Under the pieces are notes generated by a model. That model made no database searches. It worked only from the letters and a program-made list of their open reading frames with translations, and was not told the origin of the DNA. A DNA stretch of 64,000 bases, taken from Sorghum bicolor. Taxonomy: Eukaryota > Streptophyta > Magnoliopsida > Poales > Poaceae. The DNA lies in NCBI RefSeq assembly GCF_000003195.3, contig NC_012870.2, positions 35,094,741 to 35,158,740 of the forward strand, read 5' to 3'. Shown here in pieces: positions 35,745 to 47,212 of this stretch. Numbering within the stretch: position 1 is the stretch's first letter; each line of letters opens with the position of its first letter. Made by a program: the position numbers and the translations under genes.

Positions 35745-38700
35745 TCGAGTCAAGTTCTCACTATTCGGGAGAGACGGCGATTCGAATCGATTCCTATCCA
35801 TCTGGAGGGGTATTCCTAGCACTCACCCAAGCATACCTCGCGAGGGCAGCTCGGATCATCTTTAGCACAACTCCGGACCAATTCTCGGGTCCGTACAGCG
35901 CCGCACCCCAGGGACCACTAATCTGCCAGGGTCAGGACTCTAAACTGACACCTCGGTCTTACCCCATTGACTCCCCGCACATCCATGCTACCAACCGGGG
36001 TGCGCACTTAAACCGAACGGGGTATCCGGCCGGAGATGCACTTGTAGGCTTCACGGTCGGAACGACTTATCCAGCCAACTAAGTGTTAGGCATGCTTTCA
36101 ATATGACACGAGGACGTACAGCGTATCGGTCCTTAAACGACACAGACGGGGATAGATTCACATCCAAGACCTCCATGCCTTGTTTCTGCACTATCGTCAT
36201 CCCGCCCAGTCTCAAATTCATTATTAGCACCTGGTTATTTCCACGATAGCAAATATATCCATCCATGATCAAGTATCCACCTATCTCTCGCAGGTGACAG
36301 GAAATCACCCGGCTTCTACCGAGCTATGCATGGCTATGCATCATTTCGATCCTGGACCTACTTAGGTAAGGTATAAGGTGGACAAGGTAGTCATTATGCA
36401 GCAAGGGTGTCATATCAACGTCTAACACTTAATGCAACAATATATAACCATAGTTAGTTGACAACTGGACATGATAACAAAATAGTTGGAGCCTTATAAT
36501 GCTCCGGGGTACTCCGGTAGGTCCTCCTCTTCCTCAGCTCCTTCTCCTTGAGGTGGCTCCCTCTGCTGCTCCTCTGGTTCTGGTGGTGCGAATTCCAGGA
36601 CCGTCACGCCCTTGGGCACACCTATGTATGCATGACAAGGCGGTAAACATAGAGAATGCACATATGATGCATAATGTCGTGATGATAAGCCAAATGGACA
36701 TGAAACAAGGTGCAAACATGATCTCAAGTTTCTAAGAGTAAGTGAATCATGACTAAATAAGTAAGTGCGTACTTCTTCTCTGGTAGAGAGGCTAACTAGA
36801 CAAGCTAATCAACCTTAGCTACTCATATTTAGCCACTGGTGTCATATACAGATCAACTAGTCACAAGTTCTAGCTACAACTTAGTCACCAATTGTCCAAA
36901 CTAAGCAAGTAGACACTTTATAGAAAGCTTAACAAATTGTCCACAATTCACTTTTAGACATTCCCAACCGAAATAGGCTGAAACAGACAAAGTTTGCTGG
37001 CTGTTGTAGAAAATCCAGAGAGCAAGCACTTCGCAGCAGCTTCTTGCAACAGTCATAACTCTTAACCTACTCAGCCAAATGTCATGAAATTTGGAGAAAA
37101 GACAGATAAGTAAGTTAGCTACAAGTTTGTTATAGACAAGTTTCCCAGAAAACTTCATCTTCAAGCAGTTCTTAAGTAGATTCTACTAGCTACACAGAAT
37201 ACGCTCTAGACAGGGCATAATTAGCAAAATAATATTTTATCATATATTAAGAATGCAACATTGGTTCAAACCATAACTACCAATAGCTAGCATATGTCTA
37301 AGAAACATCATAAAACATCATGGCAAGGTTTAAACTCGTTTTTATTATCCCCTTTTCTATTTATTTAATTATTAAGATGATTTACTGAGCATGTATCACA
37401 AGTGCTCCAAAAATTCTAATAAAATCACAGGAAGCTATCTAAGCTACCACAAGGTTACTGTAAAAATTTCAGGGCTCTTGCATATGCAGATTGTGAGATA
37501 CAAAAATGACAAGCTAACAATGGCTCCAAGGGCATAAATGTGAAACCCTAACAAAAATTGTCAAACAACAGATTTCAGATTTTTCTTAGATTTGTTTACA
37601 CATGATTACATCACTCAGCAAGTTTCATCATAAAAGGATTTATAATCTATTTACTAAAAACACCAGAATAAACTCCTATTTAAACAAGAAATATTTATAA
37701 CTCTACCAACAGGCATCCAAAAATCATGAGAAATTTATCAGAGCCTATACATAGCATCAAGCTCAATCTCCTAAATTTGGATGGCCATAGAACTTACAGA
37801 TCTCAAGATATAATTACTTTCTATTTACCAAGGACTAAATCATAACTATTTATTTTTGTCAAAACATGGCATGTTTCATATTTTTAATAAAAACTAGACT
37901 AACTCAAAAACCTAACAAAATTGGAATCTCTCCATTTGGATCTGCCTAACTCAAGTTATGAATTTTTCAAGTCAGTATTGAATCTATGCAAAAACAAAAA
38001 TAGGGGGAGAGAGAGGCGGTGGCTGACAGAGGGACCCACGGTCAGTGGGACCCGCTCGACAGTGACACAGAGACAGGGGAGAGCTAGTCGCCGGCGAATC
38101 TCGACGACGGTGAGGTCTCGGTCGAATCTAAGGGCACAGTCGTGACCCTCTCACCAAGGCGGACCTACCGAGGTGCAAAACTCTAACTCTACCGAGCTCT
38201 AGGGGCTCGTCGGCGTGAATGGTGGCTCGGCGGGGCTGCGGGCGATACGCCGGCATGCTCAGCCGATGCCGACCTGGTTGAGGTTCACGCCGAGCATCAG
38301 TGAGTCAAGGGGAAGCTCTAGGAACAAAAATGAGAAGAAATGGTGGAGTAGGGAGGCCGGTGAGCTCGGGCATAACTCCGGCGAGGAAGAACGGCATGGA
38401 GCTTGGCAACGCCGCATTACCCGCACTCGTCAGTGGCAATGGAGGTGACGCCGGGGTGGAGGAGGCTCTGGCAGAGCTCTGGACTGGCTGGGTTGGCGGG
38501 AGACGGGGAGGAGAGCTCAGGCGAAGCTGCTGATTCACGGCGGAGCTCGCCGAGGAAGAAGCAGAGAGGACAGAGAGCGCTAGGGAGGGAAATGAGGCTG
38601 GCTGGCGCTCGGGGTGGTGTCGTGGTGTCCAAGTGGAGACGTTGGGGCTGACAGGCGGGGTCACCGTTGACGTACAGCCACCACGGGGCGTCCACACGTC

Positions 38701-39449
38701 GGCCGACCGGCGACTGACGAAACTGAATCGCGTGATTCAGTCGCCGTCGGCAGTGACTGAAACCCTATGTTCATCGACGTTTTACTCTTGATACACTCGA
38801 TGGTTTTGGCTCAGATTTGTTCCATTGGATAGAGCTACACGAGTTCTACAAGATTGCTTTAAGGATCAAGGTCTGGTTCGGCCTGGATTTCAAACTACAA
38901 AGCTCCCAAGTACCCTAGGAGCAAACTGTGCTGACTCTAACTTAGGCAAATTTGGCTCAGTGTGGAAACAGCCCTGATTTTTGCCTTGTGAGCAAGTTTT
39001 GAGTGTGTTCCATTCATTTTTATAAAAAGTCACCGACAGAACTTTTGTAGCTTATAAAATTGACTACAACTTTGCTTTAGATAACAATTACATGCAAGGT
39101 TTCTAACACTGGTTTCATAAAAGATCTTTGAAAAGAGGTTTAGGGGGTCAACTAAGTCAACCTAGGGCTAACCATGACTTAGGTGCATTTTTAGGTGAAA
39201 CCTCAAACACAAACTTTGTTCAAAATGATATTCTAAACATGATTAGAGTATTTTGGAAGACAATGTGCATTTATGTGCATTGGTCACACATGAGTCACAC
39301 ATAGAACAAGCCATATAAGTAATTCAATCACATAGTGCATACACCCAATGACATGTGATCATGGTATGATGCTTATGAGTGATCATGACGATGCTTATGT
39401 TGATGCAATGCTCTTGGTTAACATGCAAGCTAACACTAGGAGTGTTACA
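35745..39449 (-). repeat. Element B 5' LTR, second segment
   Basis: B's LTR resumes after the second gctgc. The total 5' LTR length without the insertion is about 4.47 kb. From 36243 it matches 303-3313 and 17801-18055. It ends GTGTTACA at 39449; ctccc (39450-39454) is the expected right target duplication of B, the left copy being outside the window. ORFs within it are not credible genes. Confidence 0.88.
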
Positions 39450-39474
39450 CTCCCCGCACCTCTAGATTCGGATC

Positions 39475-39870
39475 CACCGGACTTAGACATTAGATTCACA
39501 TTTGTTAATACTGGTTGGTCTGGATCTGTTCATGACATGAGAGTGTTCAATGTCTCAACAATAACATACAACGCCGTGTTTCCACATCCACCACAAGGTA
39601 CTAACTTAGTCATTAGTGCAACTGGTCTTTGTTGGTTAAAGTAGCTGGGCCTTAATTAGTGTTTGCTGATGCAGGGAAATACTATCTGATGGACTCTGGG
39701 TATGTCAACCGCCAGGGTTACCTTGCTCCTTACAAGGGATCCAAGTACCATGTGCAGGAGTTTCGGGACGGCTCCGAGCCAGAAGGTAAAGAAGAAATCT
39801 TAAATTAGGCTCACTCTTCTCTTAGAAATGTGATTGATAGATCATATGCACCTGAAAAAGAAATCACGGA
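39475..39870 (+). pseudogene. PIF/Harbinger transposase fragment (HARBI1-like nuclease)
   Basis: The translation shows the DDE-type nuclease core of PIF/Harbinger transposases: FTFVNTGWSGSVHDMRVF (with one catalytic Asp in SVHD), then FPHPPQ. A GT-AG intron (39598-39674) joins in phase to GKYYLMDSGYVNRQGYLAPY and KYHVQEFRDG. The following region reads AHSSLRNVID in the same frame after a stop (about 39806-39808) and soon closes. The 5' half is missing because element B is inserted immediately to the left (LTR edge 39449). It is a 3' remnant and not functional. Confidence 0.85.
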
Positions 39871-40744
39871 TCTTGCAGAAGATAACTCCATATGCACCTG
39901 AAAAGCAATCTAGAATCATATTACGTGATTCGCTTGCTTATGCTTTGGCAAGTCGTTCTTAACAGTTTTGTGTGGTTAAACTGAAGTTTCGTTCTTCCAT
40001 TTACTGCAGTATCTGTGAATGTTTGATAATATTTTCATATCATGCGAGTACTGTGAATGTTTGAGGACATATACAAGCTGTGATGTAATTGTAATATTGT
40101 TGAGGCCACAATGTGGTTGTAATAGGCATGAATAATTGTACTGAATAATTATTGACAGCCTGTTGATTGAATATTTTTAATAAATGGTGAATGAACACCT
40201 TGTCATGTTGACAATGTGCGTGCAAATATGCATGCAATGCAGGCAGACCATGCAAAACACCTGCAACATGCAGGGTATGCATGTGCATGGAGTTGCATGG
40301 GAGACATTTATTGCAGCCCCATTTTGCAAAAAAAAATTGGTGAAGTAAACAACAAAAAGTAAAAAATTTTGTGTCAGATTTTGGTGTGCTGCACATTCTC
40401 TTTGGTTTTTGGCAATTTGGTAAAATACTTCATGAAGTAAACAAGACCCTACTCCGGAAACCCACACTCCTCCGCTCAACCACAATCGTCTTCGCCTTCT
40501 CCCTCGTCTGCGCCACCTCTGTAGCCTCGAACCGATGTGCTCGGAAAAAAACTTACCAATTCTATCCAATCTACATAACTTTCCCCACTGCATTTTTTGG
40601 CGCCCGAGCTGCATCCTCCCAGTCCCATCTCGATTGGATTGATTCTACTGCTCACTTGCTTTGCTATCTCAAGGTTCACAGGGATGGCGACTCCACCATA
40701 ATACAGGTGCCACCAGTACAAGTGCTTAGCACCGGCAGTGGCAA
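39871..40744. other. Unassigned flank between the PIF fragment and the CACTA region
   Basis: No gene is supported. A cluster of CATGCA/TGCATG-like hexamers occupies about 40228-40300. From 40440 to 40720 the composition becomes C-rich and gene-like (many ctc/ccg), but the ORF across it (40371-40826) runs into CACTA repeats and is not convincing. It could be a captured gene fragment or the unmapped terminus of the CACTA element. Confidence 0.5.
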
Positions 40745-41010
40745 AATCTTTTCACAAGCGGTTTTAGTTATCATGCACATGTGTTGTAAAAATAGTACGA
40801 CAACAGTTAACAACCGTCTGTGTTAATGGTATAACAGGCGGTTAATATAAGAAAACCGCCTATGTAAATCCTCTATTTACACAAGCGGTTCAGTTACGTG
40901 AACCGCCTGTGAAAATGCATTTCCACAGGTGGTTCACTTAATTGAACCTCCTGTGTAAATGGAGGATTTACACAGGCGGTTTTGTTACATTAACTGTCTG
41001 TGCCATTCTA
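40745..41010 (+). repeat. CACTA-type subterminal repeats
   Basis: About eight direct and inverted copies of a short unit related to cacaggcggtt / aaccgcctgtg fill this stretch (for example 40908-40918 and 40972-40982). Dense short repeats of this sort bind the transposase next to the ends of grass CACTA (En/Spm) elements. A clean CACTA terminus and 3-bp target duplication were not found; it should lie left of 40745. Confidence 0.7.
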
Positions 41011-41025
41011 TCTATAAATACCCGA
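41011..41025 (+). promoter_or_regulatory. TATA box of the CACTA transposase promoter
   Basis: The sequence tctataaatacccg directly follows the subterminal repeats. A C/T-rich leader and a possible 5' exon ending in a splice donor (aagaaag|gttagt near 41160) come next. This is the usual arrangement at a CACTA 5' end. Confidence 0.6.
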
Positions 41026-41159
41026 CAACCCCTTCTTCCTCCTCGTGCAGAACTGTAACTCGTAGCCACCTTCCATTGGAGTCCATCTCAGAGTCCTAGC
41101 TTTCCAAAATACAAAGGGGAGGTTTTGATCTTCATTTCTTGGAAGGAGAAGGCTAAGAA

Positions 41160-41704
41160 AGGTTAGTCAATGCCTCTAATGCCCCTTTTGGTGTCCTCTT
41201 GCTCAATTTGAACTACTTTTTTGCATCTAGTGTTTCACCATGAGTGGGAGAGAGAAGAGTAGATAGGTATGGACTATATTTGCTCAAATGAGGTTGCTTA
41301 AGATGGTTAGATGATGTCTCTCCTCTCCCCTTTTCCATGTTTCCTTCTCAAATTAGTGAGTCCAATAATATATATGTAGTGGTTTCTATGAATGGTGTTT
41401 CCTTGCTTGGGAAGAAAGAGAAAGATAGGTTTTCTTGTTAGTTTCTTTAATTATATTGCTTAGGATGTTCCTTTTTGTGTCAATTTGATTTAATTATGCA
41501 ATATGCATTTTTCATGTATGAGCTTGTCAATTTGATTTAGTTGTTAGGTGTTCTTTTTTGAATTATGTTACTTAGGGTGTTGTCTTTATTTTTTATGTTA
41601 GCTCTAGGACTAGAAATTAGATAGATATACAAGCGGGTCGGCCCACACTCTTTCTTATTTTTTATTTTTATTAGTATTAGGTTTTATAAAAATATATTAA
41701 TATA
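41160..41704 (+). other. Non-coding CACTA interior, probably a first intron
   Basis: The stretch is AT-rich without an ORF, between the likely 5' exon and the Stowaway insertion. Nothing else is recognised. Confidence 0.4.
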
Positions 41705-41962
41705 CTCCCTCCATATCCATAAACAAGTCATTATGAACAAGGTTTGTGTTAAACTTCAGGAATATAAATCATGAATAACTTTTAAGTTGGTCAGTTTAAA
41801 AATATGAAAACCATATGAATAGATTTGTCTTAAAAAATACTTTGATAAAAATATATCTGTACCACTTTTTGATAATTGTTTTTATAAAAACAAGAAGTCA
41901 AAGTTAGACTTTAGAGACCGTACCATTGTCGAAAAAGAGTGGTTTTATGAGTATGGAGGGAT
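41705..41962. mobile_element. Stowaway MITE (Tc1/mariner-type)
   Basis: The 258-bp element starts CTCCCTCCATATCCAT and ends ATGAGTATGGAGGGAT, giving imperfect terminal inverted repeats with the grass Stowaway consensus, and is flanked by TA at 41703-41704 and 41963-41964. It has no coding capacity. Confidence 0.85.
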
Positions 41963-42007
41963 TATGTAATAAAAATGTTAAAAATAATTATGTATTTTTA
42001 TATGTAT

Positions 42008-42480
42008 GTCGTATATAATAAATTTGTGTAATTATTATGGTGTATAATATATTATAATAATTATTTATATAATTATATATTGTATAAATATTTTTATTAT
42101 TATTTGTAAAGTTATTATTTGTATATGATATTTGTATAATTATGTTGTATAACATATTTGTAGTAATTATTTATATAATTATTTGTTGTATAAATTTTTT
42201 AATTATTAGTTGTAAAATTACTATTTGTTTAATATATTTGTATAATTAGGTTGTGTAATATGTTTATGTAATAATTATTTTATAATTATAAGTTGTATAA
42301 ATGTTTTAATTATTATTTGTAAAATTATTATTTATGTAATATATTTATATAATTATGTTGTGTAATATATTTATGTAATAATTATTTTTATAATTATATG
42401 TTGTATGAATGTTTTAATTATGCCTTCTATAATTAGTATTTGTATTATACATTTGTATAGTTATGTAAAATTGTATGTAA
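42008..42480. repeat. AT-rich tandem array, period about 107 bp
   Basis: Units beginning tgtataaat or tgtatgaat recur at 42081, 42187, 42294 and 42402 (periods 106, 107, 108), with a partial unit before. Composition is almost entirely A and T. Units diverge moderately, so the array is not brand new. Confidence 0.8.
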
Positions 42481-42536
42481 TGTATATTTTTTCTATTTGT
42501 TTGCTACAAAAGAATATTTAATTATATATATATGTT

Positions 42537-42889
42537 TCTCTACAACTAAAAATTATGAAAAAGACCCATCTACCACACCCATGGTGAAGCCACAACTCCC
42601 ATCCTTTTAGCCATGTTAGACTATCTCATCAACCTAGGCCCACTCACCCATACATGCAAAATTATTTTAGCGAATTTAAAAAAGTCATAACTTTTAAACC
42701 GAAGATATAAATTAAATTTCGATTGCACCATTAAATTTCTCATAACAAATCATTCAAAACAAGATCACACATGGATATATTTCGATAAAATTTTATTAAT
42801 GAATATTTATCTCTACAACTAAAAATTATGGAAGAAACATAGAGTATGTGGATTTTAAAACCTGTAACAACGTACGGGCATTAACCTAG
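42537..42889 (+). mobile_element. Possible small non-autonomous Helitron
   Basis: The segment starts TCTCTACAAC and ends CTAG followed by T, with a decayed hairpin-like run (cctgtaacaacgtacggg) about 8 bp before the end, as in grass Helitrons. The base before the start is T rather than the expected A, and the hairpin has a mismatch. Confidence 0.35.
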
Positions 42890-42948
42890 TGTATGTATAT
42901 ATGTATATGTCAGATTATTATCGCGTTGAGTTCTCTAAGTAAGGATCA

Positions 42949-43050
42949 AGCATCAGGGTCCCACTACACGGACCGAGCACTAGGGTCCCACCACACGGAC
43001 CAAGCACAAGGATCCCACCACATAAGCTAAGCATCAAGGTCGCAGCAATC
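42949..43050 (+). repeat. 27-bp minisatellite, about 3.7 units
   Basis: Units starting agca(t/c) recur exactly every 27 bp at 42949, 42976, 43003 and 43030. The period of nine codons and the position just 5' of a transposase exon suggest it was an in-frame coding repeat. Confidence 0.75.
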
Positions 43051-43074
43051 CACTCCTTCGTATCAAACCCCTAG

Positions 43075-43699
43075 CGACCCTACGCCTAGCGTAGATAGGC
43101 AGACTCGTCGTAAATTGGGACATGACCGTGATTACAATCCGCAAGAAGATGAGGTGACAAATTTATGATTTCGTGTTTGTATTTAATTACGTAATTTCAC
43201 AATGTCTATATATACCCATCCATGATTTTATGTGTGTGCCTTTCTACATGAATATACAATGAAGCAGTGTGCAATCATGTTTCAAAACTGGAGATCCAAG
43301 ATGAATACCAAGTGGGCAAAGAAAGGGTTGGACCTGACAAAAAGATACAAAATAATGGTAGGTCAGTGGGTGTTTTTTCTTAAGCAGAGGAGTGACCCAC
43401 CAGAGTTCTTAGCTCTAAGTGAAGCCAATTCTGAGCTCACAAAGAACAACAAGTACCACCACCACCTAGGCATAGGTGGTTACCGACACCAGGTTCCTAA
43501 ATGGAGGGAAGAAGAGGCTACCAAGAAGGCAATAGGGTTGCCTGCGTTGTCTGAGAAACTTGTTGAAAGGACCGCAAATTGGATTCATGCTCAAAAATAA
43601 AGAGAAACTAAGACTGGTGTGTCTTTTGCTGACTCAATGGTCGAAGAAGCAGCAAATAACATTTTTGTGGTGGTAGCTAAGAATCCAGAAGGATCATTC
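43075..43699 (+). pseudogene. CACTA TNP-like transposase, partial (Transposase_24/Ptta family)
   Basis: An upstream exon remnant (RRKLGHDRDYNPQED, ending about 43153 at a GT donor) is followed after an AG at about 43267 by an open exon with IMFQNWRSKMNTKWAKKGL, then SDPPEFLALSEANSELT, NKYHHHLGIGGYRHQVPKW and RTANWIHAQK. These are hallmarks of the plant En/Spm TNP1-like DNA-binding protein that binds subterminal repeats. An in-frame TAA follows HAQK (about 43598), yet the same frame continues to KNPEGSF, where it is broken at about 43699 by the element F sequence. The frame before the splice cannot be closed completely, so this is a truncated, inactive copy. Confidence 0.75.
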
Positions 43700-45210
43700 T
43701 TGATGTTTTCCTACCAACAGAGCCCATGCACTTGATCTTTGCCTTGTCTCTATGAGCAGGACACACTTTAGTCAACTCCCCGAGAATCCTACAAGTGAAG
43801 ATCCTAGATTTATGAACATGCACACTGAGCGAAGATGTTGCTAGCTCCCAAAACCAGTACTTGACTCCAACCCATTGGAGAAGCAATAAACATAGGTGAC
43901 ACCATCTCAAGGGGTGCAATTATTATGGTCTCCACCTTTGGGACCAGATAAAGGACCTAAGAATTAACGTGGTAAGAGGTCTTGTTCGGAGGACTTAAAT
44001 TCACCGAACGCCACGCCAAGATGTAACTTGGTATTTATCTGCATTTTCCTTTAAGCATATTTATTTTTCTTAAACTGCATAAGTAGTTGCATCTTTATTG
44101 TTTATGCATTAGAAAAGAAAATAAATATGTATTGTATTGCATTCAGAAAACTACTAAGCCCCATGTATTTAGTATGTGATGCAACAGCTTACATACTTAT
44201 CTACTGTGGTGGCACAAAAATAAGTTTTGGCATATTTATTTTCCTATCTACATACTATAAATATGAAAAGTATAAAAAAAATATTGATCCTGCTAAAAGA
44301 TAAATGGGTATAAGAAAGTTCTAGAATCTCAAAGCTTAGAGGTTTATTAATAATGCTTAATCAGTTTCGCAAGCTTTGTTGTCTATTTGAGCTTCATATG
44401 CTTCAAAAGATCAAGAAGACCTAACAGACAGAAGGACGTGTTCTATCCTGTCGGAGTACTGTTCGCATGAGGCAAGTGTTGTTCCTGACAGCAAGTACCT
44501 ATGATACTTCAAGAGGATTAGTACGTCTTCACTGCCCGTCAGCAATCTCAACATACTATGTCGATATCTAGCTTGGGGGAGAGCAACCCCCGTACACCGA
44601 GCTAAGTATCCCTTACTCACTTATCTATTTATTCCTAGTGCGCTATGACAAGATAAAAATATGAATAATCTTAAAAACCCAATAAATGTTTTATCTTTCA
44701 CAATTAGTCTTGCTAGGAGAGCTTCTAATGAATTTGTTAAGATGAACCTCTAGAATTAACTCTTATATGGAGATGATGAATAGTTTCTCTGCCATAATTC
44801 CTTGCAAGTACCTAGTTTTCAACCTTGTACTCAAGAGTTTTATGCATAACTGTTTAGACTTAAGATTTGCTCTGAGCCTAAAACTTGTGGGAAGCAAATG
44901 CTTGATCTAAGTCTAGGTAGTTGACGGATATGATATAGGAAGGTTCTGAGCTGCTATCAATCTTGCTCCTAGAGATGCTAGAATTCTAGAGAATTTTATT
45001 TTAAAAATCTTAAATTGGTACATGATGAGTTCTGTTATGACAAGAGTTTTAAAATTCCTACCACAACTAATTACTCATGCTTACTAGGTTAGGAAAACCT
45101 CCACTTATATTTCAACCTATAAGCATTGAGAGTAAATAAGCTATGTAAACCATATGGAACTAGTCATGCAGTTAAAGTTAATATTATGTACTCTCCATCT
45201 ATTGATCTTA

Positions 45211-45441
45211 GCTACTTCTATCCTCAGAAGTATGCAACCACTTTCATCCACCACATTCACTATGTGCTACTTCTATTCCTGGAAGTACCACCCACATATA
45301 CACGCTACACTCTATGTTGTTTCTATCATGGAGACACGCACCTATGCTGCTCCTACCCTAGGAGTACATGTTCCTTCATCACCCACACACATTCCACATG
45401 CACTTAGAAAATGTTCTACTCCTACACTGGGAGAAGAGACC
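45211..45441 (+). other. Array of five short hairpin-like units in the element F 3' region
   Basis: Units such as tgctacttctattcctggaa (45264) and gctcctaccctaggagtac (about 45348) each contain complementary arms (ACTTC/GAAGT, CTCCTA/TAGGAG). The unit starts are near 45211, 45264, 45317, 45345 and 45413. Similar units occur in D (62653-62680 and 62725-62752, minus strand) and once in C (33671). Confidence 0.6.
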
Positions 45442-46265
45442 CAAAAATATTTAATGTCTCATTCTACTTATCCAATAAAGCTCCAGTTATGCTAGTTGAT
45501 ACTCCCTACTGTTGTCATTGCATTAAAAGGGATGGCTGATCTCTAAAAAAAGAAAACAATAAAGAAAGAGGACAAAAGTCCCAATTCAAAAGAAAAGAAA
45601 GACAACCAAATCCTTGTCCTCAGTTTAGGAAGGTATGTTATCCCCAAGGAGCAAATGTAGAATTAGATATTCACCGTCAGTTATCACCCCTCATAACCCC
45701 TTTCATTCTTATCACTTCATTTCACTTCACTCACATGCACATATTACTTGATTGTATAGTTAGTTTCTCTTGATCCATGGTTTAACTATGCGATATATGC
45801 AAATAGGTTTGAATTGTCTTTCCCACCTATGAGCTCCACATAAGCCAATTAGAAGTAGGGTGAGAGAGAGAAGGCAACTATGTCTTAGTGATACAAATAC
45901 CACATATTCTAAGAGCAGAGAGAAGGCATACTCACTTGCCTTGGAGAGGATCCAAAAATACCACATATGAGAGACTGGAAAGTGTCATACAAGGAAACTC
46001 TAAGTTTTATTTTAAAATCTTACAAAACTCTAATGGTGATAGTGCTCGACTTAACTGTTCTGTCTTTCAACTGCCCAAGACCAAAGTGATAGCTATAAGC
46101 CCCATGGTGAAAGGTAAAATGGGTGAGTCTTGAGTCAGAATAGTTCACTCTATTCTAGAGGGGAGTCCTTGTTTGAATACTTGTGTACTTATGAGGCGTG
46201 AAACCATTATAGCAACTCCTGATCCAAGTTTACTAGTTAGGCTTTGCTTTGGACTAGCAAAGGGT

Positions 46266-46280
46266 AAGCTTGGGGGAACT
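46266..46280 (+). other. Polypurine tract of element F
   Basis: AAGCTTGGGGGAACT directly precedes the LTR start TGTTGATGG at 46281 and follows the motif ggactagcaaagg (46251). Confidence 0.75.
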
Positions 46281-47212
46281 TGTTGATGGTCCTTAATACC
46301 TATTTTATACTATCAACTATTGCTCAATATAACATTATATCAACCATAAAGCATAGTTGTAGGGTTTGATTCTAACGAGTTCCACGAGTTTTGGTGTTCT
46401 CACTTGTTTTGTAGGAATATGGAATTTTCCATCAAATAAAAGTATGTCAAATGATAATTTGGACTACACCATTGCGATGAGCTCGTCGAGACGATCAAAA
46501 GATATTAATTTTAGAAATAGAAGAGAATTACCACTATTGGGTGCCATGCCCAAGCAAGGCCTATGACGTGAGAAGAGACTCATATGGAATGATAGAGGCC
46601 CAAGAGAGGTGCTCCAAGCTGCTCCCTTGAGTGGGCTCACATGAGGGATAATTGGAAGGCCCAAGTTGATGTATAATAGCCTAACAGAGCAAACGGCTGA
46701 AGAATTAGTCCCACATCGCCTGTCCAGAAGAAGTGGGATGCTTTTCTAGGCTGTAAATAAAGAGGTAGACCCCCCTCCCTGAGGGCACCACATTATGGAG
46801 ATGTAGAGACGTCCCTCAAATGGATGACCTCTCACCTCTAGAGAATTAAGAGAAAACTTTCCAATGTAGTAGATTAGCTCTAGTTGAGAGTTAGGGAGAG
46901 CGGTGCTATGCCCGGGTTCTGGAGGAGTTTTCAAAGGAGTCGTCAGAGTTTGATTATATCTTTGTATCTTTTCTTGAAAGACTTATGCTTTAATGTATTT
47001 TATCTTCTCTATTTACTTTTATGCATTATATTTGATTGGTTCTAAACGTGGTGGAATACGTCGGCCGCCAGGGCTGTCACCACCTGGGGCTACCACAACT
47101 ATCCATAGAACTTGGTGTAATCTTAGGTAACCTATAGTCTAGACACCATGTCTCTACTACAAATTACTACTCTAATCACAATTAATAACTAGAGCACCCG
47201 ATGCAGGCGGAG
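46281..47212 (+). repeat. Truncated LTR of element F
   Basis: It starts TGTTGATGGTCCTTAA, like the LTR at 48214-49797 read on the minus strand, and shares a gagttttggtgtt block with it. It is cut at about 47212, where inverted material of the same family begins, so the 3' end is missing. Confidence 0.65.

Larger units (their letters stand above)
303..39449 (-). mobile_element. Element B: degenerate Tekay-type Ty3/gypsy retrotransposon, interrupted by three younger elements
   Basis: B reads right to left: 5' LTR (24720-25486 plus 35745-39449), a decayed tRNA-Met primer site, an extra ORF, gag, protease, RT, RNase H, integrase with chromodomain, polypurine tract and 3' LTR (17801-18055 plus 303-3313, continuing left of the window). 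The LTR termini are TGTAACA and TGTTACA. Elements A and C and a Copia element are inserted in its LTRs. Coding regions carry many stops and frameshifts, so it is dead. In the first 180 bp of overlap the two LTRs differ at about ten positions, so it is older than its guests. The right border is 39449; the left border lies outside the window. Confidence 0.85.
43700..47212 (+). mobile_element. Element F: 3' fragment of an Athila-like element
   Basis: The fragment starts inside the CACTA coding exon and carries a 3' internal region (43700-46265), a polypurine tract and a truncated LTR. The part 43704-44303 is homologous to 63596-63870 of element D (inverted) and to 47213-47811. The motif agcttgggggagagc is shared by F (44571) and D (63363-63377, minus strand), so both are one family. 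Gag-pol is absent. ORFs here are short and not conserved. The left end is a rearrangement or truncation point; no target duplication was seen. Confidence 0.7.

Noticed and set aside
40730..40745. CACTG-like terminus (ccggcagtg) of the CACTA element
   Set aside because: Orientation is wrong for a left end, since the subterminal repeats lie to its right, and no target duplication could be paired.
40371..40826. 151-codon plus ORF
   Set aside because: It runs into CACTA subterminal repeats and has no recognisable domain.
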